From an uncultured Actinomycetes bacterium (GTDB taxonomy: Bacteria; Actinomycetota; Thermoleophilia; Miltoncostaeales; Miltoncostaeaceae), in the NCBI GenBank assembly GCA_937862675.1, contig CALMEC010000407.1:1-8302 (forward strand): a stretch of 8,302 bases of DNA, read 5' to 3'. Numbering within the stretch: position 1 is the stretch's first letter; each line of letters starts with the position of its first letter. The notes beneath the pieces are model-generated. The model was not told the origin of the DNA. It saw nothing but the letters and a program-made list of their open reading frames with translations, and made no database searches. A program made the position numbers and the translations under genes. Positions 1 to 6,361 of this stretch are shown here, piece by piece.

Positions 1-177
1 GAGGATCACGGCCGCGGCGGCGCGGAAGACGTAGGCGAACACCCCGGCGACGACGCCGAGGGTCTCCTGCGAGCTGCCGGTGCCGCGGAAGACGGCCGCC
101 ACGACCAGGAAGGCGCCGAAGAGCCAGGCCGCCGTCAGCATCAGGATGCGCTGGGTGCCCGCCGCGAAGAGGCTCAT
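1..177 (-). CDS. Small membrane protein, N-terminal 59 residues only (runs off the left edge)
   Basis: An open frame starts at ATG 177-175 and continues past base 1 without a stop, so only 59 residues are visible. Its ATG overlaps the gltX stop as ATGA (177-174), a usual sign of translational coupling. No Shine-Dalgarno sequence is needed or seen. Residues about 10-30 (RILMLTAAWLFGAFLVVAAV) form a hydrophobic helix. A short polar loop (RGTGSSQE, 31-38) follows, then a second hydrophobic stretch from about 40 to the edge. It looks like an integral membrane protein with at least two spans. I recognise no family motif and assign no function. Its position downstream of gltX implies co-transcription, not a role in tRNA charging. 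That it is a real gene is supported by the overlap and the coherent membrane topology; the full length is unknown. Confidence 0.6.
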   Translation of the reverse strand, partial: MSLFAAGTQRILMLTAAWLFGAFLVVAAVFRGTGSSQETLGVVAGVFAYVFRAAAAVIL

Positions 178-1649
178 GCCGTCGCCCAGATGTCGGCGAG
201 ACGGGCCAGGGTGGCGCGGTATCGCGAGAAGGCCTCTTCGCGACCGAGGAGCGCGAGGCTCTCGTAGGTGCCGGTCGAGACCAGGCGCCCGGTGACCGCG
301 ATGCGCTGCGGCTCCAGGAAGTCGCGGGCGGCCTCGCCCATCACGTGCAGCTGGTCCTGCAGCGCGTCCTTGACGGCCTCCACGGTGAACTCGGGGAGCG
401 ACTCGAGCCGCCCGAGGCCTCCCCCGATCACCTGGATCGAGTGCTTCACGTCGGCGGTGAGCACGTCCCAGGCGGCCGGCTCGATCGCGAGCGGCTCGAA
501 CAGCCACCCGGCGAGGTTCACGTACTCGCTGAGCCTGGCGATCTTGCCCTTGACGGCCGGTGCGCTGCGCCGGACGATCTCGACCGCCGGCTCGCCGCCG
601 TGCGCGTCGATGAACCCCGTCGAACGCAGATAGTTCACCAGCGCCTCCGTGAAGGCCTCCGGTTCCATCATCCGCAGGTACCTGCCGTGCATGACCTCGG
701 TCTTGCGGAGGTCGAACACGGAGGGGCTCTTCGAGATCCGGCCGACGCTGAACGCCTCGACCAGCTCGGGGAGGGAGAACCGCTCGGTCTTACCGTCGAA
801 GCTCCACCCGAGGAGCGCGAGCGAGTTGCACAGGGGCTCCGCGAGAAAGCCGTCGGCCTCGAACTCCTCGACGGACGCGGCCCCGTGCCGTTTGGAGAGG
901 CGTTTCTTGTCGGGACCGAGGATGAGCGGGATGTGGGCGTAGGCGGGCGGCTCGGCCCCCAGCGCGCGCATCACCAGCATCTGCTTCGGCGTATTGGAGA
1001 TGTGGTCCTCACCCCGGATGACGTGGGTGATCCCCATCTCGACGTCGTCGACGGCCGCGGCGAGGTTGTAGGTGGGCGATCCGTCGCTGCGGACGACCAC
1101 GAAGTCCTCGATGTTGTCGTGGCCGAACGTGACCGTCCCCCGGACCATGTCCTCGATGACCGTCTCGCCGGGAAGGGGGACGGCGAAGCGCCAGACCGGC
1201 CGGCGTCCCTCCTCCGCGAAGCGCGCGAGCTCCTCGTCGGAGTACTCCCGCCGTCCCCGCACCACGGGTGCCTGCTTGTTGCGGCGGGCCTCGGCCCGCT
1301 GTTCCTCGAGCTCCTCGTCCGTCTCGTAGGCGGCGTACACCGCCCCGGACGCCTTGAGGCGCTCGACGGCGTCGGCATAGACGTCGTCCCGCTCGCTCTG
1401 CCGGTAGGGCCCCTCGTCCCAGTCGAGGCCCATCCAGGTGAGCACGCGGAGGATCTCCGCCTCGCTCTCCGGCGTGGACCGCTCACGGTCGGTGTCCTCC
1501 AGCCGGAGGATGAACCGCCCTCCGGTCCTGCGCGCGATGAGCCAGTTGAACAGCGCGGTACGCGCGCCGCCGACGTGGAGGCTGCCGGTGGGGCTCGGCG
1601 CGAAGCGCACGCGGCAGGGTTCGGTGATCTCAGGTCTGTGTGGTGGCAC
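174..1649 (-). CDS. gltX: Glutamyl-tRNA synthetase
   Basis: This cytoplasmic class I synthetase joins glutamate to tRNA(Glu) using ATP. The 491-residue length is normal for the family. The Rossmann-fold signature FAPSPTGSLHVGGART begins near residue 16, with HVGG (25-28) as the HIGH motif. The KMSKS equivalent is KKRLSKRHGA (248-257), with Lys253 the catalytic lysine by family analogy. IRGEDHISNTPKQ (211-223) is another family block. Residues from about 330 on form the helical anticodon-binding part. The insert around residues 98-138, where zinc-binding family members carry cysteines, has none, so this is a zinc-free form. The start is GTG 1649-1647. No Shine-Dalgarno precedes it, but a -10-like TATCCT ends 6 bases upstream, so it is probably leaderless. 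The enzyme could be discriminating or could also charge tRNA(Gln) for the amidotransferase route; the sequence alone does not tell. Confidence 0.97.
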   Translation of the reverse strand: MPPHRPEITEPCRVRFAPSPTGSLHVGGARTALFNWLIARRTGGRFILRLEDTDRERSTPESEAEILRVLTWMGLDWDEGPYRQSERDDVYADAVERLKASGAVYAAYETDEELEEQRAEARRNKQAPVVRGRREYSDEELARFAEEGRRPVWRFAVPLPGETVIEDMVRGTVTFGHDNIEDFVVVRSDGSPTYNLAAAVDDVEMGITHVIRGEDHISNTPKQMLVMRALGAEPPAYAHIPLILGPDKKRLSKRHGAASVEEFEADGFLAEPLCNSLALLGWSFDGKTERFSLPELVEAFSVGRISKSPSVFDLRKTEVMHGRYLRMMEPEAFTEALVNYLRSTGFIDAHGGEPAVEIVRRSAPAVKGKIARLSEYVNLAGWLFEPLAIEPAAWDVLTADVKHSIQVIGGGLGRLESLPEFTVEAVKDALQDQLHVMGEAARDFLEPQRIAVTGRLVSTGTYESLALLGREEAFSRYRATLARLADIWATA

Positions 1650-1666
1650 CCGGGTAGGATAGCCAT
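1650..1666. promoter_or_regulatory. Shared divergent promoter for gltX and nfo with one symmetric -10 element (leaderless both ways)
   Basis: The 17 bases between the two GTG starts contain TAGGATA at 1655-1661. Read on the plus strand this gives TAGGAT (1655-1660), then 6 bases, then the nfo GTG at 1667. On the minus strand it gives TATCCT (1661-1656), then 6 bases, then the gltX GTG at 1649. Both hexamers fit the actinobacterial -10 consensus TANNNT. With the hexamer at -12 to -7, position +1 falls on the first base of each start codon, so the two start sites are 18 bp apart. No convincing -35 is seen on either side. A competing reading is that AGGA (1656-1659), 7 bases from the nfo start, is a Shine-Dalgarno on a longer transcript. 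That does not explain gltX, which has none. Confidence 0.7.
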
Positions 1667-2584
1667 GTGAGATTCGGTGCCCACGTTTCGGCCGCAGGAG
1701 GCATCTCCAAGGCCATCGACCGCGGTGCGGCCATCGGCTGCGAGACCCTTCAGGTGTTCACGCACAACCCGCGGACCTGGAACCCGATCAACCACAAGGA
1801 CGCCGAGATCACGGCGTTCCGGGAGAAGGCCGAGGCGGCCGGCATGGGCCCCATCGTCTCGCACGGCCTCTACCTCATCAACCTCGGCGCACCCGACATC
1901 GAACAGCCCACCGGGCCTCCGGGAAAGCCGTCCACGAAGACGCGCAACTTCTACCGCGCGTCGCAGGAGAGCCTCCGTCAGCACCTGGAGATCGGCGAGC
2001 GTCTCGGCCTGGCCGGCGTGGTGCTCCACGTCGGGTCCTCACGCGGCAGCACGCTCGAGGAGTCCATCGACCGGATCGGAACGGCAATCGCCACCACGTT
2101 CGACGACCAGGAGGGCGAGTGCGCCGTCTTCCTCGAGAACACCGCCGGGGCCGGTGACACGATCGGTCGCACCTTCGAACAGCTCCGCGACGTCTTCTCC
2201 GCGGTCGGCCATCCCAGCCGCCTCGGCTTCTGCCTCGACACCCAGCATCTGTACGCAAGCGGCTATCCCGTCCACGAGGAGGGCGGCATCGACCGCGTGA
2301 TGGACGAGTTCGACCGGCTCGTCGGCATCGACCGGCTCCGCTGCCTCCATCTCAACGACTCCATGACCGCCCTGGGATCCAACCGCGACCGTCACGCCAA
2401 CATCGGCGAGGGCGAGATCGGGGAGGACGGCTTCCGCCGCATCCTGGGTCATCCCGCCCTGCAGGATCTCCCCGTCATCCTCGAGGTCCCGGGCTCGGGG
2501 GACGGCCCCGACGTCGCGAACATGGAACGCGTCCGCCGCCTGCACCGCGAGGGACTGGACGCCCGGGGAGGCCGGGCCGGCTGA
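1667..2584 (+). CDS. nfo: Endonuclease IV (AP endonuclease)
   Basis: This base-excision-repair enzyme cuts DNA 5' of abasic sites using three zinc ions in a TIM barrel. All nine metal ligands known from E. coli Nfo have counterparts: His66, His121 (HVGS), Glu157 (LENTAGAG), Asp191 and His194 (CLDTQHLYASGY), His228 (HLND), Asp241 and His243 (DRHANIGEGEIG), and Glu273 (ILEVPG). The N-terminal GAHVSAAGG (4-12) is also typical. The 305 residues exceed the E. coli form (285). Most of the excess is an insertion of about 15 residues between the first two ligands (near 77-92, rich in Pro, Gly, Lys), plus a short Arg/Gly-rich tail. The start is GTG 1667, directly after the shared divergent promoter. 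The gene stands alone on the plus strand and converges on the cyclase gene with 4 bases between stops. Confidence 0.96.
   Translation: MRFGAHVSAAGGISKAIDRGAAIGCETLQVFTHNPRTWNPINHKDAEITAFREKAEAAGMGPIVSHGLYLINLGAPDIEQPTGPPGKPSTKTRNFYRASQESLRQHLEIGERLGLAGVVLHVGSSRGSTLEESIDRIGTAIATTFDDQEGECAVFLENTAGAGDTIGRTFEQLRDVFSAVGHPSRLGFCLDTQHLYASGYPVHEEGGIDRVMDEFDRLVGIDRLRCLHLNDSMTALGSNRDRHANIGEGEIGEDGFRRILGHPALQDLPVILEVPGSGDGPDVANMERVRRLHREGLDARGGRAG
2561..2577 (+). terminator. GC-rich hairpin at the nfo 3' end, possible weak terminator
   Basis: The arms gcccgg (2561-2566) and ccgggc (2572-2577) pair perfectly around a 5-base loop, just before the nfo stop at 2582-2584. No T-run follows on either strand, so this is not a classical intrinsic terminator. 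Hairpins without a U-tract are proposed to end transcription in some actinobacteria. At this GC content a 6-bp stem may also occur by chance within coding sequence. Confidence 0.2.
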
Positions 2585-2588
2585 CCCG

Positions 2589-3317
2589 TCACCGCCCGGG
2601 CAGGACGGCGGGGCCATCCGGAGCCGCGTCGGGGACGAGGGCGAACACCCGAGCCGGTGCCCCGGACCCTCCCACCAGGCGGAGGGGTGCCACCACGATC
2701 CACGCCCCGCGCGGTGGCACGCCGTCCAGCCCGACGAGCCCTTCGAGATGCCAGACGCCGGCGGCCGACGTGCGGCGGTGGACCGGGAGGTCCGCGTCGG
2801 CGCCCCGTTCCACGCTCATGGTGTCGATCCCGATCCCCGCCACCCCCCTTCGGACGAGGAGTTCCGCCGCACCGGCGTCGATACCGGGACAGCGCGCGCG
2901 CCGGGTCCCGACGTAGCGTTCGATGTCGGCGAGGTGCCGGTCCCAGCCGGTCCGGACGAGCACCACGTCGCCCGACGCCACCCGTCCCCGCGCCGACTCG
3001 TCCGCGCGTATGACGTCCGCACCGACCACCGCGTCGGGTCGGTCCCCGACATGTGCGGACGCGTCGATCATCACCACCGGCCGGACCAGCCGTGCCGGCG
3101 GCAGTAGGTCCACGGTGGCCGTGCCGGCGGTGATGTGCGCGGGCGCGTCGACGTGGGTTCCCGCGTGCTCCGGGGTCGTCAGGTCACGCGCGAACCACCC
3201 GTCCTCGCCCACCGTGGCAGTGGTGACGAGTCGCACGGGGATCTCGCCCGGCCACACGGCGGTTGACGGGCCGAGTGGCTGTGTCAGATCGACGATACGT
3301 GCGGTGGTGAGGTCCAT
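2589..3317 (-). CDS. Cyclase family metal-dependent hydrolase (kynurenine formamidase-like)
   Basis: This 242-residue protein belongs to the cyclase/KynB superfamily (Pfam Cyclase), whose members use bound metal to hydrolyse amides or lactone-like bonds. The HxGTHxDxPxH signature is intact: His51, His55, Asp57 and His61 in HAGTHVDAPAH. The second half supplies His180 and Glu192. Their 12-residue spacing equals that of His160 and Glu172 in KynB as I recall it. The opening IVDLTQPL with WPGE at 22-25 is also typical. No signal peptide is seen, so it is cytoplasmic. Its ATG lies 2 bases after the histidine-kinase stop codon, so it is almost certainly translated from the same mRNA. No tryptophan or kynurenine gene is nearby, so N-formylkynurenine as substrate is unproven; family members also act on other amides and cyclic compounds. 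The family call is firm, the substrate unknown. Confidence 0.88.
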   Translation of the reverse strand: MDLTTARIVDLTQPLGPSTAVWPGEIPVRLVTTATVGEDGWFARDLTTPEHAGTHVDAPAHITAGTATVDLLPPARLVRPVVMIDASAHVGDRPDAVVGADVIRADESARGRVASGDVVLVRTGWDRHLADIERYVGTRRARCPGIDAGAAELLVRRGVAGIGIDTMSVERGADADLPVHRRTSAAGVWHLEGLVGLDGVPPRGAWIVVAPLRLVGGSGAPARVFALVPDAAPDGPAVLPGR

Positions 3318-3319
3318 GG

Positions 3320-5599
3320 TCAGATGTGGTACGCCGTCGTGTCGCCGACGGCACGGAGCGTGAACCAGAACGTCGTGCCCAGACCGGGGGTGCTCTCGAC
3401 GCCGATGTGCCCGCCGTGCGCCTCGACGATGGCGTGCGCGATCGGGAGGCCCAGCCCGAAGCCCTTGACGCCCCCGTCCTCCGCGTCACGCGCCCGCGTG
3501 AACCGGTTGAAGATGCGGCTCCGCTCGTGCTCGGGGATACCGGGCCCGTTGTCACGCACCTCGAACCGCACCCACTCTCCCTCACGCGCCGCCGTGATCA
3601 CCACGTACCCGCCCCGCTGGGTGTACTTGACGGCGTTGGAGACCAGGTTGTCGAGTACCTGGCCCAGCCGGATCGAGTCCGCCATGACCGTCAGCCCATC
3701 GGGGACCTCGACCGAGACGACGATCCCCTTGGCCGCCGCCTCCAGGTGGGTGGCGGTCACGCTCTGGAGGACGGTCGCGGACACCTGGATCGTCTGCGGG
3801 GTCACCGTGAGCGCCCCGGACTGGTGCTGTGCCACGAGCAGCAGGTCGTCGACCAGCTCCATCAGCCGCTCACCGTTGCGCGCGATCACCTGGACGAAGC
3901 GACGGTGGCGAGAGTCGAGCTCTGCGCGCTCACCCAGCAGCAGGTCCGTGTAGCCCAGGATCGACGTGAGCGGCGTGCGCAGATCGTGTGAGATCAGTGC
4001 GAGGATCTCGTCCTTGGAGGCGTCGACCTCCTTCCGGCGACGCTGCACCTGCTCCGCATCGCCGAGGGCACGCGACGCGTATGCCTGCGCGGCCTGCTTC
4101 CGCGCGAGCGCCAGATCCAGGGAGTCCTGCCGATCGACGTCCGGCGCCTGTTCACGTGCCACGCCCACCACCCCGCGGACGTGCCCGCCCACGGAGTACG
4201 GGCCGACCGTCCAGATGAAGTCCGCCGACCTCTCGTCGCGCACCATACGCACGGACAGTGCCGTGGCGCGATCGTGTTCCCGGATGTCGCGCACCATGGT
4301 GGCGAGGGCCTTCGCCGTCTCCTCCGCGAACAGATCGTCCACGTGCATGCCGACCGCCGTGTCGCCCGGCATGCCGAGGCAGTCGCGGGCGGCGTCGTTC
4401 AGCAGGAGGGCGTGCCCGGCGGGGTCGATGGCGACCACCCAGTCCGAGGCGAGGTCGAGCGCCGCCGAGACGAGCCCGTGCTCCTCGTGGAGGCTCTGGT
4501 GGGCGGCGCGCACCTGCTCGAGCCGGCGCAGCGCGTCCCGTGTGGCCGCCTCCGCACGGGCATGTGCCTGTCGTTCCGACTCCCGGTGCCGGATGCGCCG
4601 CCGTTCCGCGGCGACCTCATCCGTGATCTCGGAGCTCATCATCAGGAGCAGCATCCCGCGCGACGTGTGGATGGGGATCGTCCGCACCACCACGACCACC
4701 GTCGCGGGTGCGGCCCGACGGTTCCTCCACGTCGAGCTGAACGCGATCGCGTCCGTGGCCCGCGTGCGGATGAGGTAGTCGTGCATGTCGTAGGTCGGCG
4801 GGAACAGGAGCGCCGCCACAGGACGTCCCACGAACTCCGAGCGGGCGTCTCCGTGGATCTCGACGGAGGCCGGGTTGGCATAGGTCCAGACCATCGACTC
4901 GTCGTGGATCGCGATCGGTATCGGCAGACGGCCGAACACGTCCTCGGCCGTACCGGAGAGGAGTCCCTCCGTGGCGGTCGGGATCACGTTGGCCAGGAGC
5001 ACGAGATCGGAGAAGGCTGCGAGAGTTTCGCTCCAGTCGGACGGGAGTTCCGGACCGTCGCGGCCGAGGTGGACGATGAGCGCACCGGCGACACCGGCCT
5101 CGCCCTGGACGGGCACGCCGGCGCCGCCGACGAAGCGCTGTGCCAGATACTGGAAGCGGAGCTCGTCGCTCACCGCGTACGAGCGCGCGTGGATCGGCCC
5201 GCCGGACGCGACGATGGCCTCCATCAGCGGATCGCTGTGAAGCGGGACGTTGAAGGTGCGGGACGTCTCGTGGATCGCACCCGGCCCGGCCGATGCGATG
5301 AGACGCGCATGGGAGGAGGTGAACTGGAAGAGGCAGGCCGCGTCGGCGCCCAGGATCTCGACGACCGCCTCCACGACGAAGCCGGCCAGATCGCCCCCGG
5401 CGATCCCCCGGCCCAGCCCGGACAGCGCATTGCGCTGCGCGACGGCGGTGGCCGCGTCACGACGGCACTGGTCGGCCTCGCCCCGGACCCGGGCCAGTTC
5501 CCGGCGACCGCGCCGTCGATCGAGGATCGCGACGAGCACGACCGCGATCAGCGCGGCCGCGAGCGCGAGGACGATCGTCAGGGCGACATGATCACTCAC
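3320..5599 (-). CDS. Sensor histidine kinase, GAF-PAS-PAS-HisKA-HATPase
   Basis: This 759-residue kinase has one N-terminal membrane helix (about 5-26) followed by a basic stretch, so most of the protein is cytoplasmic. A GAF-like domain spans roughly 55-205. Two PAS-like domains follow at about 218-325 and 378-483, separated by a charged coiled coil (330-372) and followed by another (490-530). The catalytic core is complete: H-box SHDLRTPL with phosphoacceptor His538, N-box NLVSNAVKYT (651-660), G1 DNGPGIP (683-689), F-box IFNRF (696-700) and G2 GFGLGL (713-718). It should therefore autophosphorylate and pass phosphate to the regulator encoded just upstream. There is no extracytoplasmic sensing loop, which points to an internal signal (ligand, redox or light) bound by GAF or PAS; none can be named. 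The start is GTG 5599-5597, 32 bases after the regulator stop, with no clear Shine-Dalgarno. Confidence 0.93.
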   Translation of the reverse strand: MSDHVALTIVLALAAALIAVVLVAILDRRRGRRELARVRGEADQCRRDAATAVAQRNALSGLGRGIAGGDLAGFVVEAVVEILGADAACLFQFTSSHARLIASAGPGAIHETSRTFNVPLHSDPLMEAIVASGGPIHARSYAVSDELRFQYLAQRFVGGAGVPVQGEAGVAGALIVHLGRDGPELPSDWSETLAAFSDLVLLANVIPTATEGLLSGTAEDVFGRLPIPIAIHDESMVWTYANPASVEIHGDARSEFVGRPVAALLFPPTYDMHDYLIRTRATDAIAFSSTWRNRRAAPATVVVVVRTIPIHTSRGMLLLMMSSEITDEVAAERRRIRHRESERQAHARAEAATRDALRRLEQVRAAHQSLHEEHGLVSAALDLASDWVVAIDPAGHALLLNDAARDCLGMPGDTAVGMHVDDLFAEETAKALATMVRDIREHDRATALSVRMVRDERSADFIWTVGPYSVGGHVRGVVGVAREQAPDVDRQDSLDLALARKQAAQAYASRALGDAEQVQRRRKEVDASKDEILALISHDLRTPLTSILGYTDLLLGERAELDSRHRRFVQVIARNGERLMELVDDLLLVAQHQSGALTVTPQTIQVSATVLQSVTATHLEAAAKGIVVSVEVPDGLTVMADSIRLGQVLDNLVSNAVKYTQRGGYVVITAAREGEWVRFEVRDNGPGIPEHERSRIFNRFTRARDAEDGGVKGFGLGLPIAHAIVEAHGGHIGVESTPGLGTTFWFTLRAVGDTTAYHI

Positions 5600-5631
5600 C
5601 GGCTGCGCGGCCCGTCACCGAGGTCCCGGGA

Positions 5632-6333
5632 TCAGGACGGGCGATACATGTAGCCGAAGCCGCGAATCGTCTCGATGGGCGACGTCTCGTCCGCACGGAA
5701 GCCGAGCTTGCGCCGGAGATACCCGACGTACAGCTTGACCTGCTCGGGGAACACCGCGTCGCGGCGGCCCCAGACCGACTCGAGCATCTCCTCCTTGCCC
5801 ACGGCCCGCCCGACGTTCTGGACGAACACGCTCAGCATCCGGAACTCGAGTGGCGTGAGCGAGATGATCTCGCCGCCGGCGGTGACCTCGCGCGCGGCGA
5901 AGTCGATGTGGAGGAAGTCGTCCGAGTAGACCGTCGGCCGGTCGTCCTCGCGATGCGCGCGGCGGAGGAGCGCCACCACACGCGCCGCCAGCTCGATGGG
6001 GCTGAACGGCTTGCCCAGGTAGTCGTCCGCACCGGCGCGCAGCCCGCGTGCACGCTCCCACTCGAGCGAGCGCGCCGTCAGCATGATGACCGGCACGTCC
6101 GACACGTCGCGGATGCGCTCCAGCGTGGCCCACCCGTCGAGGTCGGGCATCATGATGTCGAGGATGATGAGGTCCGGGCGTTCCTCGTGAAGGGCGCGCA
6201 GCGCCGTGCGGCCGTCGGAGGCCTCACAGACGGCCAGCCCCTCTCCTTCGAGAACGTCGCGGACGAGGCCTCGGATGTCGGTCTCGTCGTCGACGACGAG
6301 CGCCCGAGTGGTTGACTGCAGTGACGTGGTCAT
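5632..6333 (-). CDS. OmpR/PhoB-family response regulator
   Basis: This 233-residue DNA-binding regulator has a receiver domain at about 10-125 and a winged-helix domain at about 138-233. The receiver carries the acidic pair Asp15/Asp16, phosphoacceptor Asp59 (LDIMMPDLDGW), Thr86 and Lys108 (KPF), all needed for phosphorylation and switching. The C-terminal half shows the OmpR pattern: LTPLEFRML, a recognition-helix region near VKLYVGYLRRKLG, and IRGFGYMYRP at the end. The frame stays open upstream to an ATG at 6600, but ATG 6333-6331 is chosen because GAGGAG sits 6 bases before it and the homology begins there; the extension would lie wholly inside the upstream gene. It lies between two sensor genes, so it probably integrates both. 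Target promoters are unknown; autoregulation of this operon is a reasonable guess. Confidence 0.96.
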   Translation of the reverse strand: MTTSLQSTTRALVVDDETDIRGLVRDVLEGEGLAVCEASDGRTALRALHEERPDLIILDIMMPDLDGWATLERIRDVSDVPVIMLTARSLEWERARGLRAGADDYLGKPFSPIELAARVVALLRRAHREDDRPTVYSDDFLHIDFAAREVTAGGEIISLTPLEFRMLSVFVQNVGRAVGKEEMLESVWGRRDAVFPEQVKLYVGYLRRKLGFRADETSPIETIRGFGYMYRPS

Positions 6334-6339
6334 GACTCT

Positions 6340-6345
6340 CTCCTC
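6340..6345 (-). promoter_or_regulatory. Shine-Dalgarno GAGGAG of the response regulator, in a small hairpin loop
   Basis: On the minus strand GAGGAG (6345-6340) ends 6 bases before ATG 6333. It is the clearest ribosome-binding site in the window and fixes the regulator start. Flanking CTCTC (6350-6346) and GAGAG (6340-6336) can pair, leaving GAGGA in the loop, so the site would stay mostly exposed even if the stem forms. Confidence 0.75.
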
Positions 6346-6361
6346 GAGAGCATACCGACGA

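Noticed and set aside
345..1670. Long open frame (441 codons) on the plus strand opposite gltX
   Set aside because: Its translation is low-complexity and rich in Arg, Gly, Leu and Val with no domain, while gltX on the other strand is intact. In GC-rich DNA the antisense frame of a real gene lacks stops.
971..2029. Minus-strand frame of 352 codons crossing the gltX-nfo boundary
   Set aside because: It overlaps gltX in another frame and the antisense of nfo, and its second half is an Arg/Ser/Thr/Pro-rich string typical of a shifted GC-rich reading.
3320..5599. Hybrid kinase or phosphorelay (extra receiver or Hpt domain) in the 759-residue kinase
   Set aside because: The protein ends about 40 residues after the G2 box and has no second phosphoacceptor domain. 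Its length is accounted for by GAF, two PAS-like domains and coiled coils.
4181..5653. Long open frame (490 codons) on the plus strand opposite the histidine kinase
   Set aside because: It is rich in Arg, Asp, Gly and Val, has no recognisable motif, and mirrors a kinase with every catalytic box intact. It is a composition effect.
6349..6354. TATGCT on the minus strand as an internal -10 element before the response regulator
   Set aside because: It fits TANNNT, but there is no TG extension or -35-like hexamer, the implied start would cut into or crowd the Shine-Dalgarno, and the gene spacing fits read-through from the upstream gene.
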